From Actinomycetota bacterium (GTDB taxonomy: Bacteria > Actinomycetota > Actinomycetes > Mycobacteriales > JACQDL01), in assembly GCA_016201065.1 (NCBI GenBank), contig JACQDL010000023.1, forward strand, positions 1-64,000: a DNA stretch of 64,000 nucleotides, given 5' to 3'. Below the pieces are notes generated by a model. The model did no database searches, had not been told where the DNA came from, and was given only the letters and a program-made list of their open reading frames with translations. Position numbers and translations under genes: made by a program. Numbering within the stretch: position 1 is the stretch's first letter; each line of letters opens with the position of its first letter. Shown piece after piece: positions 57,825 through 64,000 of this stretch.

Positions 57825-58364
57825 CTACTTACCCGTCTTCCCGGCCTTGCGACGGACCGCCTCGCCCTGATACCGCACGCCCTTGCCCTTGTAGGGCTCC
57901 GGCGGGCGGATCTTGCGGATGTTGGCGGCGACCTCGCCGACCTTCTGCTTGTCGATTCCCTCGACCACGAGCCGGGTCGGTGTCTCGACCCGGAAGCTGA
58001 TCCCCGCCGGCGCGGTGACCAGCACGGGGTGGCTGAACCCGAGCGCGAACTCCAGGTCGGTGCCCTTTGCCGCCACCCGGTAGCCGGTACCGACGATCTC
58101 CAGCGTCTTGGCGTACCCCTGCGTGACGCCCGTGACAAGGTTCGCCACGAGTGTCCGGGACAGACCGTGCAGTGACCGGCTCTCCCGTTCGTCATTGGGT
58201 CGCTCGACCACCAGCGTGCCGTCCTCACTCCGCCCCACCGTGATCGGCACGGCCACGGTGTGGGTCAGCTCACCCCTGGGCCCCTTGACCCGCACGGTGC
58301 GCCCCTCGATGGTGACGTCCACGCCCGCCGGGACGGGGATCGGCAGCTTACCGATACGCGACAT
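57825..58364 (-). CDS. rplF: 50S ribosomal protein L6
   Basis: A 179-residue L6: [20 protein letters not shown] at the start and [20 protein letters not shown] near the end, both diagnostic. Confidence 0.98.
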   Translation of the reverse strand: MSRIGKLPIPVPAGVDVTIEGRTVRVKGPRGELTHTVAVPITVGRSEDGTLVVERPNDERESRSLHGLSRTLVANLVTGVTQGYAKTLEIVGTGYRVAAKGTDLEFALGFSHPVLVTAPAGISFRVETPTRLVVEGIDKQKVGEVAANIRKIRPPEPYKGKGVRYQGEAVRRKAGKTGK

Positions 58365-58379
58365 GCCGCTCCTCCCCTC

Positions 58380-58778
58380 TCACCAGACGTAGGCGAGGAC
58401 TTCCCCGCCCACCCCACGCTTGGCGGCCTGCCGGTCGGTCAGCAGGCCGGACGACGTCGAGATGATCGCGACGCCGAGGCCGCCGAGCACCCTGGGCAGA
58501 CCCGTCGACTTGGCGTAGACCCGCAGCCCGGGCTTGGACACCCGACGTAGCCCGGCGATGCTCCGCTCCCGGTTGGGGCCGTACTTCAGGTCGACCACGA
58601 GGTTCTTGCCCTTCTCGGCCGCGGCCACGCTCCAGCCCGCGATGTACCCCTCCTGCTGGAGGATCTCGGCGACGTGCGACTTCAGCTTCGAGTACGGCAT
58701 CACCACCGCGTCGTGGTACGCCGTGTTGCCGTTTCGCAGACGCGTCAGCATGTCCGCGATCGGGTCGGTCATGGTCAT
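58380..58778 (-). CDS. rpsH: 30S ribosomal protein S8
   Basis: A 132-residue S8: [39 protein letters not shown] and the C-terminal [20 protein letters not shown] match the family. Confidence 0.98.
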   Translation of the reverse strand: MTMTDPIADMLTRLRNGNTAYHDAVVMPYSKLKSHVAEILQQEGYIAGWSVAAAEKGKNLVVDLKYGPNRERSIAGLRRVSKPGLRVYAKSTGLPRVLGGLGVAIISTSSGLLTDRQAAKRGVGGEVLAYVW

Positions 58779-58860
58779 TGCGCAGAGCCTTTCTCGCCGC
58801 GGTTCCCGCGTCCCGGACGGGGCCTCCGGCGAAGGAGGGAGTGGTTGTCGGACTCCTGAC

Positions 58861-59046
58861 CTACCAACTTGACTTGGTCACGCCGGGCAGCTCACCCCGG
58901 TGCGCCATCTCGCGCAGGCAGATCCGGCACAGCCCGAACTTGCGATACACCGAATGCGGCCGGCCGCAGCGCTGGCAGCGGGTGTAGCCGCGGACGGCAA
59001 ACTTCGGCTTCTTCGCGGCCTTGTTGATCAGGGCGGTCTTGGCCAT
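58861..59046 (-). CDS. rpsZ: 30S ribosomal protein S14, type Z (zinc)
   Basis: A 61-residue S14 with C24, C27, C40 and C43 (CQRC and CRIC). This is the zinc-binding short form; a zinc-free paralogue may exist elsewhere in the genome. Confidence 0.97.
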   Translation of the reverse strand: MAKTALINKAAKKPKFAVRGYTRCQRCGRPHSVYRKFGLCRICLREMAHRGELPGVTKSSW

Positions 59047-59050
59047 GCGT

Positions 59051-59620
59051 TCAGTTCTCCTTGAACGGGAAGCCGAGCAGCTTCAGCAGAGCCCGCCCCT
59101 CGTCATCCGTCTTGGCGGTCGTCACCACGGTGATGTCCATCCCCCGCTGCCGATCGACCCGGTCCATGTCGATCTCGTGGAACATCGACTGCTCGTTGAG
59201 ACCGAAGGTGTAGTTGCCATTGCCGTCGAACTGACGGTCCGACAGCCCGCGGAAGTCGCGGATACGGGGTAGCGCGATGGTCAGCAGCCGGTCGAGGAAC
59301 TCCCACATGCGGTCGCCGCGCAGCGTCACCTTCGCGCCGATCGGCATGCCCTCGCGGAGCTTGAACTGCGCGATGGACTTGGTTGCCCGGCGGACCTGTG
59401 GCTTCTGCCCGGTGATCGTGGCCAGGTCACGCAGCGCACCGTCGATCAGCTTGGAGTCCCGCGCCGCGTCGCCGACGCCCATGTTCACCACGACCTTCAC
59501 CAAGCCGGGAACCTGCATGACGTTGCCGTAGGCGAACCGCTCCCCCAGCGCCGGCGCGATCTCAGCCCGGTAGCGCGCCTTCAACCGGGGCACCCGGCGC
59601 TCGATGTCAGTGGCCGTCAT
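59051..59620 (-). CDS. rplE: 50S ribosomal protein L5
   Basis: A 189-residue L5 contacting 5S rRNA and P-site t[43 protein letters not shown] and [11 protein letters not shown] are conserved. It ends 4 bp before rpsZ. Confidence 0.98.
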   Translation of the reverse strand: MTATDIERRVPRLKARYRAEIAPALGERFAYGNVMQVPGLVKVVVNMGVGDAARDSKLIDGALRDLATITGQKPQVRRATKSIAQFKLREGMPIGAKVTLRGDRMWEFLDRLLTIALPRIRDFRGLSDRQFDGNGNYTFGLNEQSMFHEIDMDRVDRQRGMDITVVTTAKTDDEGRALLKLLGFPFKEN

Positions 59621-59622
59621 CG

Positions 59623-59937
59623 TCAGATGTCCTTACCGGTACGGCGCGAAACCCGAACGTTGCGCCCGTCCTCGTCCTTGCGGTAGCCGACCCGCGCCGG
59701 CTTGCCGTCGGCGTCGATCACCATCACGTTGCTCACGTGAATGGATGCCTCCTGGGTCACGATCCCACCGGTCTTGGCGCCGCGGGCGTTGGTGGAGACC
59801 TGGGTGTGCTTCTTCACCTGGTTGATCCCCTCGACGATGACCCGCTGTTCCTTCGGGAACGCCGCGATCACCCTGCCCTTGCCGCCCTTGTCACCGCCCG
59901 CGATGACAGCGACCATGTCGCCCTTCTTGACCTTCAT
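59623..59937 (-). CDS. rplX: 50S ribosomal protein L24
   Basis: A 104-residue L24: [20 protein letters not shown] is the KOW motif start, and [12 protein letters not shown] follows. Confidence 0.98.
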   Translation of the reverse strand: MKVKKGDMVAVIAGGDKGGKGRVIAAFPKEQRVIVEGINQVKKHTQVSTNARGAKTGGIVTQEASIHVSNVMVIDADGKPARVGYRKDEDGRNVRVSRRTGKDI

Positions 59938-59940
59938 GGG

Positions 59941-60309
59941 CTACAGCACCTCCGGCGCCAACGAGATGATCTTCATGAACCGCTTCTCCCGCAGCTCCCG
60001 GCCCACCGGACCGAAGATGCGGGTACCCCGCGGCTCGTTGTCGTTCTTGATCAGGACAGCGGCATTCTCGTCGAAGCGGATGTAGGAGCCGTCCGGGCGC
60101 CGCCGCTCCTTCGTCGTGCGAACGACCACGGCCTTGACGACGTCGCCCTTCTTGACCCCGGCACCCGGCAGGGCGTCCTTGACCGTGGCCACGATGATGT
60201 CGCCGATGCTGGCGTAGCGCCGACCGGAACCGCCGAGTACCCGGATGCACAGGATTTCCTTGGCACCCGTGTTGTCGGCGACCCGCAATCGCGACTCCTG
60301 CTGGATCAC
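59941..60309 (-). CDS. rplN: 50S ribosomal protein L14
   Basis: A 122-residue L14: [20 protein letters not shown] and the C-terminal [20 protein letters not shown] are diagnostic. Confidence 0.98.
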   Translation of the reverse strand: MIQQESRLRVADNTGAKEILCIRVLGGSGRRYASIGDIIVATVKDALPGAGVKKGDVVKAVVVRTTKERRRPDGSYIRFDENAAVLIKNDNEPRGTRIFGPVGRELREKRFMKIISLAPEVL

Positions 60310-60354
60310 GTCAACCCCAACCTTGAGCTGCGCCCTGCGGCGCAGGAAACGTCC

Positions 60355-60630
60355 CTACTTGGCCTTCTCGAGAATCTCCACCACACGCCAGCGCTTGGTC
60401 GCCGACAGCGGACGGGTCTCCATCAGCAGGACCCGGTCGCCGACCCCGCAGAAGTTCTGCTCATCGTGCGCCTTGAGCTTGCTCGTCCGCCGCAGCACCT
60501 TGCCGTACAGCGAGTGCTTCACCCGGTCCTCGACCGCGACCACCACAGTCTTGTCCATCTTGTCGCTGACGACCAACCCCTCGCGCGTCTTGCGCTTGCT
60601 GCGCGCCGACGCCGCGTCCGTCTCGCTCAT
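60355..60630 (-). CDS. rpsQ: 30S ribosomal protein S17
   Basis: A 91-residue S17 with a short charged N-terminal extension before [20 protein letters not shown]. It overlaps the rpmC stop by 4 bp. Confidence 0.97.
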   Translation of the reverse strand: MSETDAASARSKRKTREGLVVSDKMDKTVVVAVEDRVKHSLYGKVLRRTSKLKAHDEQNFCGVGDRVLLMETRPLSATKRWRVVEILEKAK

Positions 60631-60863
60631 GCCACACCTTCAGCGTCCGGGGCCACCGACAGTCCGAGCTCGCGTTCGCGCTGGATCGTGTAGATCCGTG
60701 CGATCTCGTGCCGGACGGTCCGCAGTCGCCTGTTGTTGTCCATCTGGCCGGTTGCCATCTGGAAGCGGAGGTTGAACAGTTCCTCCTTGGCCTCACGCAG
60801 TCGCGACGCCAGCTCCTCCTCGGGGAGCTCGCGCAGCTCTGCGGGAGAGGTTCCCGCTGCCAT
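60627..60863 (-). CDS. rpmC: 50S ribosomal protein L29
   Basis: A 78-residue L29: [20 protein letters not shown] followed by [14 protein letters not shown]. Its ATG shares one base with the rplP stop (TGATG). Confidence 0.97.
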   Translation of the reverse strand: MAAGTSPAELRELPEEELASRLREAKEELFNLRFQMATGQMDNNRRLRTVRHEIARIYTIQRERELGLSVAPDAEGVA

Positions 60864-61282
60864 CAGACCTCACCAACCTCGCGCTTGACGAAACGGCACT
60901 TCATCGGCAGCTTGTGGATCGCCAGCCGGATGGCCTCGCGGGCAATCGGCTCGGGGACGCCCGACAGCTCGAACATCACCCGTCCCGGCTTGACGTTCGC
61001 GATCCACCACTCCGGTGAACCCTTGCCGGACCCCATCCGGGTCTCGGCCGGCTTCTTCGTCAGCGGCCGGTCCGGGTAGATGTTGATCCACACCTTGCCG
61101 CCACGCCGGATGTGCCGAGTCATCGCGATCCGGGCCGACTCGATCTGCCGGTTGGTCACGTAGTGCGGCTCCAGGGCCTGGATGCCGAACTCCCCGAAGT
61201 TCACCTGGGTGCCTCCCTTGGCCGCACCCGTCCGCCGGGGGTGATGCTGCTTACGGTGCTTGACCTTGCGTGGGATCAGCAT
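60863..61282 (-). CDS. rplP: 50S ribosomal protein L16
   Basis: A 139-residue L16 at the 50S A site. [40 protein letters not shown] and [20 protein letters not shown] are conserved. ATG at 61282; the long frame upstream is a shadow of rpsC. Confidence 0.98.
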   Translation of the reverse strand: MLIPRKVKHRKQHHPRRTGAAKGGTQVNFGEFGIQALEPHYVTNRQIESARIAMTRHIRRGGKVWINIYPDRPLTKKPAETRMGSGKGSPEWWIANVKPGRVMFELSGVPEPIAREAIRLAIHKLPMKCRFVKREVGEV

Positions 61283-61287
61283 CGCAC

Positions 61288-62136
61288 TCAGCCCTCCTGG
61301 TTCTCGGCCGGAGCCGGAACCCGCTCGGGCACCGTCGGGGAGCTCCCCGAGGCCTGCGCCGCGGCGCGCCCCGCCTCGGTGCCGGTGGACGTGGTGCCGG
61401 AGGCACCGGAACGTCGCGGCCGACCACCGCCACCGCCCGCACCGCCGCCCGCGCCGCGCCGCGGCGCGCGGGTCTGCGACTGCTCGATCTCCCGCTCGAT
61501 CTTGGCGCCGAACGGCACGTCGCCCTTGTAGATCCAAACCTTCACGCCGATCCGGCCGAAGGTGGTCCGGGCCTCGTACATGCCGTAGTCGATGTTCGCA
61601 CGCAGCGTGTGCAGCGGCACCCGGCCCTCGCGGTAGAACTCCGACCGCGACATCTCCGCGCCGCCCAGCCGCCCCGAGCACTGCACCCGGATGCCCTTCA
61701 CCGCGGGGCTCTTCATCGCCGACTGCATCGCCTTGCGCATCGCCCGCCGGAAGCTGACCCGGCTGGAGAGCTGCTCGGCGACACCCTGGGCGACCAGCTG
61801 CGCGTCCGACTCGGGGCTCTTCACCTCGAGGATGTTCAGCTGCACCTGCTTGCCGGTGAGCTTCTCCAGCTCGCTGCGGATCCGGTCGGCCTCCGCACCG
61901 CGACGACCGATGACGATCCCCGGCCGAGCGGTGTGGATGTCCACCCGGACCCGGTCGCGGGTGCGCTCGATCTCCACCCGGGAGATTCCGGCGCGATCCA
62001 TGCCCCGGGTCATCATCCGGCGGATCGCGACGTCCTCCTTGACGTAGTCCTTGTACAGCTTGTCCGCGAACCAGCGGGACTTCCACTCGGTGGTGACGCC
62101 GAGCCGGAACCCGTGCGGGTTGACCTTCTGACCCAC
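61288..62136 (-). CDS. rpsC: 30S ribosomal protein S3
   Basis: A 282-residue S3 forming the mRNA entry channel. [20 protein letters not shown] and the KH motif region [20 protein letters not shown] are clear. The C-terminal ~60 residues are a Gly/Arg/Pro-rich disordered extension typical of actinobacteria. Its start overlaps the rplV stop. Confidence 0.98.
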   Translation of the reverse strand: MGQKVNPHGFRLGVTTEWKSRWFADKLYKDYVKEDVAIRRMMTRGMDRAGISRVEIERTRDRVRVDIHTARPGIVIGRRGAEADRIRSELEKLTGKQVQLNILEVKSPESDAQLVAQGVAEQLSSRVSFRRAMRKAMQSAMKSPAVKGIRVQCSGRLGGAEMSRSEFYREGRVPLHTLRANIDYGMYEARTTFGRIGVKVWIYKGDVPFGAKIEREIEQSQTRAPRRGAGGGAGGGGGRPRRSGASGTTSTGTEAGRAAAQASGSSPTVPERVPAPAENQEG

Positions 62137-62564
62137 TAGCGGGTCCTCCCCTTCGCGCTCGACTTCTTCTGCTTGGGCGCCTTCGGCACGCTCTCCACCT
62201 CAACCGTGATGTGGCTGGTCCGCTTGCGGATTCGGTAGGCCCGACCCTGAGCGCGCGGCCGGAACCGCTTCAGGGTTGGGCCCTCGTCGACGTACGCCCG
62301 GGCAATGACGAGCGTGTCGGGGTCGAGCCGGAGATTGTGCTCGGCGTTGGCCACCGCGCTCGCCAGCACCTTCGACACCGGCTCGCTTGCGGCCTGCGGT
62401 GCGAACCGCAGCATCGTGAGCGCCTCGTCCGCCTTCATGCCACGGATGAGATCGACCACGCGCCGCGCCTTCATCGGCGTGACGCGGACGTACGTCGCCC
62501 GCGCCCTGGCACGGGGATTCTCCTCCACCGTGCTGCCCGCTGCCGAAGCGGCCTTGGCGTCCAT
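62136..62564 (-). CDS. rplV: 50S ribosomal protein L22
   Basis: A 142-residue L22 with about 20 extra N-terminal residues before [20 protein letters not shown]. The hairpin lining the exit tunnel is in [21 protein letters not shown] lysine-rich tail follows. Confidence 0.98.
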   Translation of the reverse strand: MDAKAASAAGSTVEENPRARARATYVRVTPMKARRVVDLIRGMKADEALTMLRFAPQAASEPVSKVLASAVANAEHNLRLDPDTLVIARAYVDEGPTLKRFRPRAQGRAYRIRKRTSHITVEVESVPKAPKQKKSSAKGRTR

Positions 62565-62657
62565 TCGCTGTCCCCTTGCTCGCTGATCTCGTCTGCCGCC
62601 GGTCGGGCCGGCCGGGCTGTCATGTCTCCGTCGTGGTGGCGCCGGGCGTGTGCCCGA

Positions 62658-62939
62658 CTACTTGCGGCGCGCCTTGCGGTCGTCCTTGACATGCCCCCGG
62701 AAGGTCCGGGTCAGCGCGAACTCCCCGAGCTTGTGCCCCACCATCGCCTCGGTGATGAACACCGGGACGTGCTTGCGGCCGTCGTGCACCGCGATGGTGT
62801 GACCGAGCATGTCCGGGATGATCGTCGAACGCCGAGACCACGTCTTGATGACCGCCTTCTTGCTCGCCTCGTTCATCGCGTCCACCTTCTTCAGCAGGTG
62901 GTCGTCAACGAACGGGCCCTTCTTCAGACTGCGTGGCAT
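62658..62939 (-). CDS. rpsS: 30S ribosomal protein S19
   Basis: A 93-residue S19: [20 protein letters not shown] and [20 protein letters not shown] are diagnostic. 16 bp follow rplB. Confidence 0.98.
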   Translation of the reverse strand: MPRSLKKGPFVDDHLLKKVDAMNEASKKAVIKTWSRRSTIIPDMLGHTIAVHDGRKHVPVFITEAMVGHKLGEFALTRTFRGHVKDDRKARRK

Positions 62940-62955
62940 CGCCTGCTACCTACCC

Positions 62956-63789
62956 CTAGCGCTTCTTGTTGGTCTTGCGACGACGGACGATCAGCGCGTC
63001 GCTGGCCTTGCGACGCCGGGTGCGGCCCTCCGGCTTGCCCTTCGGGTTGACCGGGTGCCGCCCTCCGGAGGTCTTGCCCTCGCCACCGCCGTGCGGGTGG
63101 TCGACGGGGTTCATCGCGACGCCGCGGACGCTCGGCCGGGTGCCCTTCCAGCGCATCCGACCGGCCTTGCCCCAGTTGATGTTGGACTGCTCGGCGTTGC
63201 CGACCTCGCCCACCGTGGCGCGACACCGGACGTCGACGTTCCTGATCTCCCCTGAGGGCATCCGGAGCTGGGCGTAGGCCCCTTCCTTCGCGACCAGCTG
63301 CACCGACGACCCGGCCGACCGGGCGATCTTCGCCCCACCACCGGGACGCAGCTCGATGGCGTGCACGACCGTACCGACCGGGATGTTGCGCAGCGGCAGG
63401 TTGTTGCCAGGCTTGATGTCGGCGCCCGGGCCGTTCTCGACCCGGTCGCCCTGCTTCAGCCGCGACGGCGCGACGATGTATCGCTTCTCGCCGTCGGCGT
63501 AGTGAAGCAGTGCGATCCGGGCGGTCCGGTTCGGGTCGTACTCGATGTGCGCGACCTTGGCCGGCACCCCGTCCTTGTCGGCCCGCCGGAAGTCGATCAG
63601 CCGGTAGGCCCGCTTGTGACCACCACCCTGGTGCCGGGCGGTCACCCGGCCGGCGTTGTTCCGCCCACCGCGAGAGTGCAACGGGCGCACCAGAGACTTC
63701 TCCGGCTCCGTGCGCGTGATCTCCACGAAGTCGGCGACGCTCGCGCCGCGTCGGCCCGGGGTCGTCGGCTTGTACTTGCGGATGCCCAT
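62956..63789 (-). CDS. rplB: 50S ribosomal protein L2
   Basis: A 277-residue L2 needed for peptidyl transfer. [20 protein letters not shown] starts it; [20 protein letters not shown] holds the conserved histidine loop near the peptidyl-transferase centre. Confidence 0.99.
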   Translation of the reverse strand: MGIRKYKPTTPGRRGASVADFVEITRTEPEKSLVRPLHSRGGRNNAGRVTARHQGGGHKRAYRLIDFRRADKDGVPAKVAHIEYDPNRTARIALLHYADGEKRYIVAPSRLKQGDRVENGPGADIKPGNNLPLRNIPVGTVVHAIELRPGGGAKIARSAGSSVQLVAKEGAYAQLRMPSGEIRNVDVRCRATVGEVGNAEQSNINWGKAGRMRWKGTRPSVRGVAMNPVDHPHGGGEGKTSGGRHPVNPKGKPEGRTRRRKASDALIVRRRKTNKKR

Positions 63790-63807
63790 CTCTTCAGTCC
63801 TTCACGC

Positions 63808-64000
63808 TCAGGCGACCGGGCCGCCGAAGACATCGATGCGGTTGCCCGGTGCCAGCGTGACAATCGCGCGCTTGGTGTCGTTGCGCTTGCCGTAGCCGGT
63901 GCGGGTGCGCTTGCGCTTGCCCTGCCGGTTGGCGGTGTTGACACTGCGCACGGTCACGTTGAAAACCTGCTGGACCGCGATCTTGATCTGCGTCTTGTTG
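63808..64000 (-). CDS. rplW: 50S ribosomal protein L23, partial at window end
   Basis: The C-terminal 63 residues are present: [40 protein letters not shown] and the end IDVFGGPVA. The 5' part lies beyond the window. It is the upstream neighbour of rplB, as expected in the S10 operon. Confidence 0.96.
   Translation of the reverse strand, partial: NKTQIKIAVQQVFNVTVRSVNTANRQGKRKRTRTGYGKRNDTKRAIVTLAPGNRIDVFGGPVA

Overview
The window is very GC-rich, with many GTG starts and the core gene order of an actinomycete. The groES/groEL, whiD/bldM, guaB/guaB3 and S10-spc-alpha ribosomal neighbourhoods point to a Micromonosporaceae-type genome (Micromonospora or Salinispora relatives). The family call is inference from gene content and synteny; no 16S gene is present. 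No tRNA, rRNA or CRISPR array was seen.

Layout. 0-6 kb: an orphan ORF, cystathionine beta-synthase, a metallo-beta-lactamase-fold hydrolase, two tandem SGNH hydrolases and a thiolase. 6-10.3 kb: a Bax-inhibitor-like membrane protein, guaB3, guaB and a DUF5319 protein. 10.4-14 kb: the developmental regulators bldM and whiD, divergently transcribed, then groEL and groES behind a CIRCE operator. 14-20 kb: an unknown gene with an IS630-type insertion at its 5' end, an XRE/DUF5753 regulator, a THUMP-like methyltransferase, and a divergent ArsR / MFS exporter pair.

20.2-30.7 kb is an accessory island of visibly lower GC. It holds a LuxR-type regulator with a HAD phosphatase and, facing them, a nine-gene minus-strand operon: AMP-dependent ligase, SDR reductase, acyl carrier protein, AvrD-family protein, NadR-like P-loop protein, SnoaL-like protein, and the FAD, 2Fe-2S and molybdopterin subunits of a molybdenum hydroxylase. 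Acid activation onto a carrier, an AvrD-type condensing enzyme, a reductase and a phosphatase would fit a syringolide- or butyrolactone-like small molecule that is then oxidised by the Mo enzyme. This is the best candidate for an undescribed system.

30.7-37.1 kb holds the t6A genes (tsaB-rimI-tsaD, and tsaE), a hydrolase and alanine racemase, interrupted by a lipoprotein gene and its broken partial duplicate. 37.2-40.3 kb is a second accessory patch: an ABC-like ATPase, an APH-fold phosphotransferase, a radical SAM enzyme with a cysteine-rich tail, and decayed gene fragments. 40.3-64 kb is core: nnr, acpS, glmS, glmM, rpsI-rplM, truA, rplQ, rpoA, then the alpha, spc and S10 ribosomal genes read backwards to a partial rplW at the window edge.

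Two structural themes recur. Short perfect or near-perfect tandem duplications of 14-17 bp sit at gene ends and in gaps (34.4, 47.3, 48.2, 48.8, 51.1, 54.5 and 56.0 kb). Strong hairpins lie between co-directional housekeeping genes (groES/groEL, rpoA/rplQ, rpsD/rpoA, rpmJ/rpsM, infA/rpmJ, secY/adk), including a perfect 42-bp palindrome at the end of rpoA.
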